DNA of 64,000 nucleotides from Oscarella lobularis (Eukaryota > Porifera > Homoscleromorpha > Homosclerophorida > Oscarellidae), in NCBI RefSeq assembly GCF_947507565.1, contig NC_089179.1, positions 2,001,747 to 2,065,746 on the forward strand, given 5' to 3'. The position numbers were made by a program, and so were the translations under genes. Within the stretch, counting starts at the first letter, position 1, and the number at the start of each line of letters is the position of its first letter. The notes under the pieces are model-generated. The model ran no database searches. It was not told the DNA's origin and was given only the letters and a program-made list of their open reading frames with translations. Shown here one piece after another: positions 56,057 through 64,000 of this stretch.

Positions 56057-57743
56057 TTATCTGCATTTATTTGACACCCTGTTTGCTGACTTTCTTACTT
56101 TTAGACGTCGACTTTTTCTGCTGATTTCGTTTACTGCGACAGTCGGGCAATACCATTTTCCGTCATTCACACGTGAAATCTTCAGACAGGAGATATGAAA
56201 CCATTGAATCAGGCAATTATCATTATCACAACATATCATTTTTCCGCTCTCCTCTTTCTTACAGTAGCACCATAGCGGCGGCGACGACGTTGATTCACTA
56301 GCGGGCATCTGTGGCACACGCTCACGAGTGAAATATTTTCAAAGAATTTCAGGAAGCAGTTCAATCTTGAAAAATGTTGTAACCTTGTCGACGACATTGA
56401 CAATGAAAGGAGCGTCGGGTAAATTTGTTGAAGGAATATTTCCTCTTTGTTCCAAACAACGAAATCGGCGAAATTGACGTGCGAAAGGTACAACTGTGCT
56501 TGTACCTGATAGTAATATTCGTGTGCTGTCTTCAAGGTCATTTTTCCTCGCTCATCCTTCTCAAGGCAAAATCGCATTTCACTTGCACGCTCACTGATAG
56601 CGCTCTCCCTGCAGGAGTAAGGACACTTTATTTCTAAAACGCCTGATCCACAGCAGTCGCATTCAACCCATCCATCTGGAGTGGCACCAAGATGAGGGCA
56701 AGCGGTGTCGACAATGAGGCCACTGCTCCGAATGTGAAAGTTTGTGTGCTTTTCTTGCGCCAGTATTGCGTAAGATTCTCGGGCGGCCTTTTCGTGCTCA
56801 CAGCCGTAAGCAGTTGCTTGTGTTTTAAACTTGAATGCTTCGAGATAGCAAATCCTTTTTATAAGAGACAGTGAAGGCTGATTTAAGTCAGTGTGAGCAG
56901 CTGCTCGAAACTGAGAAGCAGTGACGCGTCCAGCTCTATATTGAAACCAGAATTTGATGGCTGACTGATCTCGTATGTTCTCCTCAATCCATTGAGCATC
57001 CTCTGAGGTCATTGTCATTGCTTGAAATACCTCTTCGTACTTGTTTAGTAAATCAGGATAGGCCTCTTTGTACAGGTCGATGAGACGACATTCAGGTATT
57101 TTTCGCTCAAAAATGTCGGAATGAGCAGGATCAATAGACAAAATTGCAGCCTTGCCACACTTCGACAGATTGCTTAGAAAACTATCGATTTCTGCACACG
57201 TGGGTTCGGGCGTAGTGAAGTCGTGCTTTGGACGGCTTGATTGTGGTTTAGGAGCCTCGTCGCCCTCCATGAACTTTTGATAATTTTTTTCTTTTGTCCC
57301 GTGAAGTCGATGTCACGCGTTTGCGCAAAATTGACAGGCTTGGCATTTCGGGCAGTCCATTGGCACGGATTATATGTGCATGATGTCGTAGACGTCATCC
57401 GAGTGTGACAGTCAGCGGCGAAGAGCAAAGCGGCTACATGCGAACATCCTTCGCCTAGTCCAGCCATGCACGTGCAGTGCGCGCAAAGCACCGTCCCGCA
57501 CGCTTCGGCCGCCACCCATGGTCTAAGTGGTGCAGAAGAAACCGCTTGGGAGTGCCTAACTTTGCCTGTCAGGGCATACTTCGAATTCGAAGCTACCGGA
57601 GTCGAATACACGTCTGACACCCACCCCGCCACAAGGTATTTGTACCCGTCCAAACTCTTATACGCTTTCATCTCTTCCTTTGTGTATGGACTTGCCGTAT
57701 TGATTAAAAAGTTATAGATGTCGGGTACTCCATCAAAGGCCAA
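56057..57743 (-). pseudogene. SWIM - YqaJ nuclease - PHD finger protein of the ISL2EU-like element
   Basis: The minus frame opens MAFDGVPDIYNFLINT and holds a SWIM zinc finger, CAHCTCMAGLGEGCSHVAALLF. A shift at a run of seven T (plus strand 57284-57290) leads into a 344-codon frame. Its YqaJ domain spans FWFQYRAGRVTASQF, ATAYGCEHEKAARESY, PHLGATPDGWVECDCCGSG with VLEIKCP (catalytic Asp, Glu, Lys) and HEYYYQVQAQLYL. Another shift before ~56430, then a TGA, and the C-terminus has a PHD finger: CYCKKEESGKMICCD, WFHISCL, GKWYCP. The protein would be a DNA-end nuclease with zinc-binding targeting domains. It is convergent with the THAP-DDE transposase. If both homopolymer-type shifts are sequencing errors it may be near intact. 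Confidence 0.75.
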
Positions 57744-58016
57744 GCGTCGCTGCTATCCTGGCTCGCGATCGTGTACGGGTCGTCAACGCCCTCGCCGAGT
57801 ATCGCTATTTTCCGCCTATATCGGTCTTTATCGCCCTCGCTGAGAGATTCGTAATAGCCGGAGTACTTGGAAGTCGACATGGAAGGAGATGGAGAGTGCG
57901 TAGAAGATTTTATTTAGCATGTGCCACCCGGGCTAGCATCTTTTCTGCCACCCAGGCTACGTGCGCTGCCCAATGGTTACGTCACTCGACAACTCCTCTA
58001 TTCGTTTAGGCGCAAT

Positions 58017-59435
58017 ATGGACGAAGAGCTGCGAGACTTTATCGAGAAGACTGTTGGCGAAAGCGTCGACAAGGCAGTGGCAAAGATGCGTTGCGATAGC
58101 GAAAAGTCGACGGGCCAAGAGAGGAAGCCGGGTTTGTCGCCTCGCCTTATTTTTACCTTGCTATTGGCATCCGCTAACTATAGAGGAGCGAAAAAGACTA
58201 CTGCAGATGTATATGGAACGGCAAAAGGACATTCGCGTGGGTCAGGAGTCGAAGAAACGAAAGTCGGATTTGCAGTTGTTCAAAGCACCTTCTCCAAAAT
58301 CTGATTGCGTTAACGTAAGAGTTAAGACAAGACAAAGGTACAATTAGTGCGCTGCATAAACAGCCAACTGTAGCGAATTTTTAGGTGAAAACAATGTTGT
58401 CTCTGGCCTTATTGGTAATTTGAATAATGAGAGGATAGGTGATAACAGTAGTGTATTTCACGTCTATCTACAGATTCCCTACAAGTACCACTGCGGGAAC
58501 GAATCGGTCGTGGTGGTTTCGGAGAAGTGTTTGTAGGGTATTTAGGTCCACTATTTGCGGTGTGAAAAAAATTTATTCCGGCGGGCTCGAGTTTCACTTT
58601 GTTGACGAGGAAGTGAAAACCTTTGCGTCAGTTTCATGCTGCCTACTACTAGACCTACATTTGAGACAATTCTGTCTTGCAGAAAGTTACGTAACCCAAA
58701 CATCGTTTGTTTTATGGGCTTCGGCAAGAGCGATACCCATTATTTCTTGATTACAAGCTACATCAAAGGGTGCAACTTAGATGAACTCATTTTAGAAAAA
58801 GTAAGCTAACGCTGTGCAATTGCGCAACATTTAAATTTGCGACTGACATGTTCTTTTCTATAGAAAGACGTTTCGCTTTCGCTGAATACCATTATCAAGT
58901 ACGCTGAAAAAATTGCAATCAGCTTTAGAATACATGCACGGACAGCAACCTCCTCTGTTGCACAGGGATCTGAAGCCCGCAAATGTTCTAGTACACATTT
59001 ATATTTTTGCTAATGCATCGCCTAACTTTGCATTTTAATGTTGACGAAAATGGCGAGAAATTTTTTTTCTGCGACATGGGTCTGGCAAAGATGAAGTCGG
59101 GCTTAGCCACACTGATTCGATGTGGCCAAGAGGGGACCCCAGCTACATTTCACCGGAAACTCTAATCCGTCGTAAATCCGGGCCTACCTCCGACTTGTGG
59201 GAATTTTGTCTTATCCTCGTCGAGATGTCAACTAGAAAGAGCTTGGGGAAGCCTTCTGACAACCGTTGAAGTTACAAGTTTGGCGCTGCAAAAAGTTGCT
59301 CCAGAAAACCTCAGACAAGTTACGTTTCCGACTATACGTCGTCTATCTGAAGCTTGTCTTAATTACGATGAAAAAAAGCGTCCAACAATGACGACCGTCG
59401 CTACCGAACTGCGTCAAACGACACTTGCCCAGTGA
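58017..59435 (+). pseudogene. Protein kinase pseudogene (TKL/RIPK-like)
   Basis: Possible 5' exon MDEELRDFIEKTVGESVDKA and a basic coiled segment (EERKRLLQMYMERQKD) begin just right of the ISL2EU end. The kinase domain has the glycine loop GRGGFGEVFVG (58.51 kb) and AVKK-like Lys in the next frame. RNPNIVCFMGFG and ITSYIKGCNLDELI follow an intron. [22 protein letters not shown] (catalytic loop) and CDMGLAKMKSG (DFG replaced by DMG) follow. The end has SEACLNYDEKKRPTMTTV before the TGA at 59433. Several frame breaks and a Tyr-to-His type drift after GTP show decay. It would phosphorylate Ser/Thr or Tyr residues if whole. Confidence 0.7.
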
Positions 59436-60250
59436 GTTGTGTTTTAAGACGTTTTGGCTGGTGTAATTGAAACGTCTTTTCGTTGACTGCTTGAGTTAAT
59501 TTTCTAATTAAACACTGATTCTTTTTTGTTGCCCTTAGGGATGCGCGATAGGTAATAAAGTTGAATGTTAACAAAAGTGCGTCAACGTAGTTCACGCATA
59601 CCATCAGTTATGGCGCCTACAAGCAATGTAAATTCTGCCTTACCTTCTTCTTGGGTATTTGCTTTGGTCAGATTGCCATCATGAAGAACGACATCAGGTA
59701 GGTTCCTGAAATCATTGGAATATGGAGCTGGCTTTTGTTTACGATGCTCTGCTGCATCAGCCGCCTTGTAGTCGTCTTCGTCAAGAGGGAACATAAACGA
59801 TTCTGCCCCTAAAAAATCGCATTATAACACAAGTTCACACCTATTGTAATACCCTCAATTTCTGGCGTGAAGTACAGCATTTCCTGTATGCCACAGGGCG
59901 ATTCCGCGTTTTTAGATTTTTCAGTCTGCTGAAATTCCATTCAGCCTTTTTTCTGTCAAGCTCTTCTTGTAGCATATCCATAAATCAGTAGCGTAGACAG
60001 TCTCAGCAAGTAAAAATTATGATAACATTTTAAATACAGAACAACTTATGGATTTGCGAGGAAGTGTCAAATTCCCCTGAATCCTGCAAGTCCTGCTAAA
60101 GAAAGATATTAAGAAAACTCTAAAGGTTACTTTCAGTGAAATGAAATAGTCACTCCAGAAGCCCGCTCCACTTCTTTTGAGATGAGCCCACCAAGCTTCA
60201 ATTCTCTTTAAAAATTATGATTTCCCCACGCAATACATCAAATTTATGAA
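59436..60250. other. Region without a recognised gene
   Basis: A minus frame (59582-59794, MFPLDEDDYKAADAAEHRKQ) is open but unrecognised. The rest is AT-rich. Confidence 0.35.
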
Positions 60251-61335
60251 ATGGTTTCCGCGCTGGCATACGTCATTTCCATTCTGCTCTATCATTCTGG
60301 GATAAAGAAACGGACTGCCGCAGTTCTAAACAGATTAGGAATCTGTGCTCACCCGTCAAGTCTACGAAGGAAACTTCGAGACATATCGAAGGACATTGAT
60401 CTTCCGGTGGTGCAGTCTAAGATGGAATTGTCCGGAACGGTTGATATGAGGGCGCCGCAGGCACAATCTATTGATACCGACAACAGTAGTCATAGCGACG
60501 AGGACAGTGACATAGAAGAATGCGACATTGGCGATGATGACGAGTCGTTTTGCATCCCTCATCAAGGTGACAAAAGTCTGATGTATCAAATTACAGGAGA
60601 CAATCTTGACCTGTCGATCAAAACCAAATTTATAACGCGTAAAAAACGAAATAAGTCTAATCACTGGTTCAACATGGTTGCGACGAACGAGCGGTTTCCT
60701 GTACCTTCCACCTTATTTGGCCGAAAACCGAGATGCTCAATACTTGACATCGAAAACAAGACATTTGTTGCTTCATTAACCGACGTGGACTTAATGAAAG
60801 AATTGTTTACAGCGATGATAGCGAGAACCCTGACAAAGTACGTCAGCGAATTACAAGACTATCGTTCCTTCGTTTCTGACCATATCAACCATGAGTATTC
60901 TGATGTTGCAGCTTAAAAGTCTATTCAAATTCCGCTGGGATTGAAGGAACACAATGAGCAGAAAACCGACGAATCATAGAGATAGCGAGACACGTTAACT
61001 CGAAATATGTGCCGTGTGTCGATGATTCTGTGGTGCGACCGATGCAATTCGGAGGAGATCAGCTAACGACGGAACGACTTCGATCGTCTTGCTTAGCTCT
61101 CGCTGACGGTGACAGTTAAGAGAAACGTCTTACGGGATTGCTACCTCACTCCGAAGACTTTCACTGCCATATGAATTTCATCAACCTTATTTTTAGCAAT
61201 TTTTACCTCGACAAATGCAACAACGAATGCGGGACTCTTGCTCAGCTGAAATGCCTTCTCAATCGAAAGAACGTTTCAAATAACGTCACGGACATTACCC
61301 TCTGGTTCCGTGTGTTGAAAACGTACTTCTCGTAG
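60251..61335 (+). pseudogene. DUF6589-type transposon protein relic
   Basis: The 221-codon frame has LLYHSGIKKRTAAVLNRLGI, an acidic stretch, then LMYQITGDNLDLSIKTKFI and KSNHWFNMVATNERFPV. Beyond its TAA the other frames continue with YVPCVDDSVVRPMQFGGDQLT, PHSEDFHCHMNFI and ECGTLAQLKCLLNRKNVSNN. The 'GDNLDL...K', 'GGDQLT' and 'GTL.QL..L..R.NV' blocks are the landmarks of the DUF6589 family of invertebrate and fungal transposon proteins. It ends where a Gypsy gag fragment begins. A related but more distant gene is at 37.3-40.5 kb. Confidence 0.62.
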
Positions 61336-62610
61336 GTGACATCGACTGCCGGCATGCAGTAGCTTTTGAACATCGTGAGCACTCGTTCGATTTCGGATTT
61401 GTGGGCGGGATCTTCCCATACGTTCGCTTCGTATAGTTGCACCGCTTCGTCTCCGATTATGTTCAAAAGTGCAGCGACGCGCACGGGTCCAGGTCGCCTG
61501 TTGAGTTCCGTGGCGATTTCGTAGTATTTCCATTCGCGAGCAAACCGTTTCCAGTGTTGTCCTTTGTACGCAACTCCGATGGCTGCTTCGCGTTCGGGTA
61601 TACGAATTGCTGGACACGCGCGCCTCCATCTCCTCCTTGTGCCATCGCTAATTATATCGAATCGAATCCTGACACGATGTAACGCGTGTTTACGTTGTGC
61701 TCTATTGCTTACAGAGTGCTATCTAGACTCGTGCAGGACATCTATATAGGAGCTTAATCTAATCAGCTGTTCTATATGTACTAGTTCGTTACAGGGAGGC
61801 CTTGTGGCTGGGCGTGACGTAGATGCATCAGCGTTTGTCGAAACTTCGACGTGTACGAAGCGAGCGCGTCCTTCCCCTGTCGCGTTCTTCCCCTGTCGTA
61901 GTCCTATGAGATTCTGCGTCCAGTGCGTGACGGGATTGCGGGGGCCGAAAGGCGTTTGGATGAATTTCTTGAGCTCGACCTCGGTGGTGTATTTTCGCGT
62001 ACTGAAGTTGCCGTGCGTCGTCCCAGCCTTTGAGTTCGGCATGAGGTCGAATTGATAGAGCCATTTATCGTGCTCCTCGCCTTCTTCGCCCCAAAATCGG
62101 TCAATTTCAACGGGCAGTCGTCGCGGCGGCGAAGGGGCGTTCGCGGGAGCTTGCGCTTGTCGTCGTCGATTCGCCATGTCGTTATCGAGTAGTCGGTACA
62201 GAGTAGAATGCGTGAGTGAGTGCGTCGAGCTCGTGGGAAAATATGAGATCGTCCGAAGGTGAGGGGCCAAACCGTCTCCGGGATTAAAGTCGGTCGATCG
62301 AGCGAGACGGGAGCCGAAACTCGAACACAGTCCCGCGAGCAAAAGAATAAGTATTTCGAACGATCGGGTCGCGTCGTCACGGGCCACTCGGGTCGGGGCA
62401 GTAGGGTCGCGACGAACGCGAACACGAGACTGCTCGGGACGAGGGGGCGTAAACGTACGCGTAACAAACAAAACCTCGTCAACGTCAATGTAGGCGCGGA
62501 CGGCGTCGGGCGGGCTGTCAAGGACGGCTTCCGATCTCCGACGCGTCGGGGTGGCGGTAGTTGTCGATCGAATCCGCTCTTTGCGGCCCATACCCGGATT
62601 CTCCACCAAT
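61330..62610 (-). pseudogene. gag: Gypsy-type LTR retrotransposon 5' region and gag fragments
   Basis: Around 62600 on the minus strand, TGGTGGAGAATCCGGGTA could be a primer-binding site. A gag-like frame follows from MANRRRQAQAPANAPS (62.17 kb) with EIDRFWGEEGEEHDKW and, in another frame, LKGWDDARQLQYA. A second gag-like segment at 61.33-61.64 kb has KRFAREWKYYEIATEL, VRVAALLNIIGDEAVQLYEA and FKSYCMPAVDVTYEKYVFN, a separate capsid-type gag, so two partial elements may be joined. No pol was seen. The 296-codon open frame includes non-coding LTR sequence. Confidence 0.5.
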
Positions 62611-62696
62611 TTGATACGAATCGGGTCGCAGAGAACGGGCAGAGGCGATAGGCCTTGAGCGAAGCGGATGAGACAGTAGCAGAATTTCGGAAATAG

Positions 62697-63769
62697 ATGA
62701 TAGAAGATCGGCGCAGAATTAGTCAGTTTAGTCTTGCAGAAACCTCTATCTTTTTCTATTCATATCACCTAGCTCCATCCACATACAACAACATCGATCC
62801 CCACAGTAAAACACAGGAATGCACTTTCATCCTTGATCAGCGTTCAGCAGAAGACAATCAACGTCTGGCCAAACTCGAGAAGCTGGAAAGAAAATACGAA
62901 GCCGTCGCTCGCTCAAAAACTCGCGGAAAAGACAAGTCGGAGACAAAAATCTTTTAAAAAACATTCCTCGTCAGCTAGACGCTGAACGCTTAAAATATAT
63001 TGCACAAGATGATACCTTTCCCGTTCAAACTCATTTTTTGGCCAATTTTGTCGAAATGAATATTATTACAGACACATTGTGAGTTTATTTGGCTTTGCCA
63101 AAGGGGACAATACCATTTTTCTTATTACCGAGTTGGTCGACGGATACTATCTCAACGCCATATTGTTTCGACCTAGATCTGGAGTAATAACTAGCAAAAC
63201 AAACGAAAACGGTCTTACGGTTTACTAAATAATGGTTTTAGGTGACCCTTGGCGTTGACGACAATAATTTCATCGCTTTTGAAACTGCTGTGGGTCTTGC
63301 CTATCTTCACATTAAACAAATTGTTCACTTTGACATTAAATCTTTAAATTTGTTGGTTAAGTGACAATGTAGCAAAAACGAAGTTTACTAAAAGTGTTTT
63401 GAGCAGATCGAGTGGCCAGGCATCAAAGTTCGCAAATTTGCGATCTCGGCGTGGCGGGTCTTCGCAAGGCCGCGTTACAGTTACAAGTGTTGGTAGGAAA
63501 GAGACAACTCCCTACATAGCTCCTGAAATGTTCCAAAGATGCGACAAAACCGTGTTCGTCGATGTCTGGTCGTAGAGTCGTGCAGCGGTATTGGGACATC
63601 ATGCTTTTGGGACAGCTACATCCGAACAATTCGGCTGCTCCCGAAGTCCGTTTTGGCGCTAAACGCTTGCACTTACCTTCGGCGTTTAGACCGTATATCT
63701 CCCCGCACCCGAGTCAGCGAAGTTGAAACGGGTCTCAGGTTTTTGGGACGCGCTTCTAACCGTCTATAA
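62697..63769 (+). pseudogene. Second protein kinase pseudogene
   Basis: A Glu/Lys coiled coil (NQRLAKLEKLERKYEAVA) precedes kinase N-lobe sequence HIVSLFGFAKGDNTIFL and ELVDGYYLNAIL. After an intron, AVGLAYLHIKQIVHFDIKSLNLLV is the catalytic loop with HFD in place of HRD. ETTPYIAPEMFQRCDKTVFVDVWS marks the activation segment and helix F, followed by TAG. The last block ISPRTRVSEVETGLRFL matches the kinase C-terminus. The glycine loop and DFG are not found. Frames change repeatedly. It is similar in layout to the kinase relic at 58-59.4 kb. Confidence 0.62.
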
Positions 63770-64000
63770 ATATAACATATCAGACATTATTTGAAAGTTC
63801 TTAATATCAGCTTTTTTCTGTGCTGAAAGTTTTTAAGATGATTTTTGTTGTCTACTTGAAGTCCCAAAAACTTCTAGATACAGAAACCATAGTGTCCCAA
63901 ATCTCATGACGACCGGCTTTTATGAAACAAGCATTATTTTAAAATCGGCGTTAATTATTTAAAATGCATTGCGAAAAAAAGTTTATAAAACGATTAGTTT

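Larger units (their letters stand above)
53808..58003. mobile_element. ISL2EU-like transposon with THAP-DDE transposase and SWIM-YqaJ-PHD gene
   Basis: The left end TAGAGGAGTTGTCG (53808) is perfectly inverted at the right end (57987-58000), and GGGTGGCA repeats further in at both ends. Inside are a plus-strand THAP/DDE_Tnp_4 transposase and a convergent minus-strand nuclease gene. ISL2EU elements are known to pair a transposase with a YqaJ-type nuclease, which fits. Length is about 4.2 kb including a ~560 bp later insertion. The exact target duplication is unclear (TA or AT likely). Confidence 0.7.

Noticed and set aside
60251-60916. Intact host gene of 221 residues
   Set aside because: Conserved DUF6589 blocks continue past its stop in other frames, so the open frame is only the leading part of a broken transposon protein.
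61719-62609. Single 296-residue protein
   Set aside because: The first ~140 codons run through likely LTR/leader sequence; only the part after MANRRRQ looks like gag, and even that changes frame.

Overview
This is eukaryotic, most likely metazoan, DNA, and a sponge (Porifera) is my best guess. Genes are interrupted by very short introns (44-70 bp) with canonical GT-AG ends. There are no operons or Shine-Dalgarno sites. A 1 kb nuclear copy of mitochondrial DNA (cox2, tRNA-Val, 5' part of the large rRNA; TGA read as Trp) looks like a slowly evolving, sponge-like mitochondrial genome. The assignment below sponge level is not supported by anything I can see.

The window is almost wholly a transposable-element graveyard. 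From left to right: a YqaJ exonuclease relic and a P-element/THAP9-like relic (0.5-1.7 kb); a THAP-domain relic (4.1 kb); a complete-ended Tigger/pogo transposon with a broken transposase and an intact, divergently transcribed HIRAN-domain gene (4.5-7.0 kb); a relic of the C-terminal part of a RAG1-N-type (N-RAG-TP-like) transposase (7.1-7.5 kb); the mitochondrial insertion (8.25-9.3 kb) cutting a second HIRAN gene; a RecQ-like helicase pseudogene (10.0-11.4 kb); an EnSpm/CACTA-like transposase (12.3-15.3 kb) followed by a cluster of TCTCATGAGA palindromes; a PIF1 helicase-OTU protease relic (15.7-17.2 kb); and an IS630/Tc1-like DDE transposase with an open 338-codon frame (18.4-19.4 kb).

The middle holds a Ty3/Gypsy element on the minus strand (23.1-26.1 kb), a pasted 260 bp piece of the EnSpm gene, two Crypton-type tyrosine recombinase relics (26.6-27.1 and 29.7-31.1 kb), a broken ISL2EU-like element whose ends seem to lie at 33.95 and 41.05 kb, a long-inverted-repeat element (34.05-35.15 kb), an apparently intact pogo-like transposon with 39 bp perfect terminal repeats (35.48-37.14 kb), a multi-exon DUF6589-like transposon gene (37.3-40.5 kb) and a pogo-type MITE (42.23-42.61 kb).

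The right part has a RAG1 N-terminal-like pseudogene (43.1-44.5 kb) directly followed by an intronless RPA70-like gene (44.56-45.71 kb), another IS630-like fragment, a spliced HIRAN gene (47.5-48.0 kb), a small SAP-like acidic gene, a hAT transposon (50.0-53.1 kb), an ISL2EU-type element carrying a THAP-DDE transposase and a convergent SWIM-YqaJ-PHD gene (53.8-58.0 kb), two protein-kinase relics, a DUF6589 relic and a second Gypsy gag region.

The most likely intact genes are the pogo-like transposase, the two complete HIRAN genes, the RPA70-like gene, the SAP-like gene and the 338-aa IS630-like frame. The recurring theme is transposons that carry DNA-processing partners beside the transposase (HIRAN, YqaJ nuclease, PIF1/OTU, RPA-like OB folds). 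Many of the coding frames are broken at single homopolymer runs, so some 'pseudogenes' could be assembly errors.
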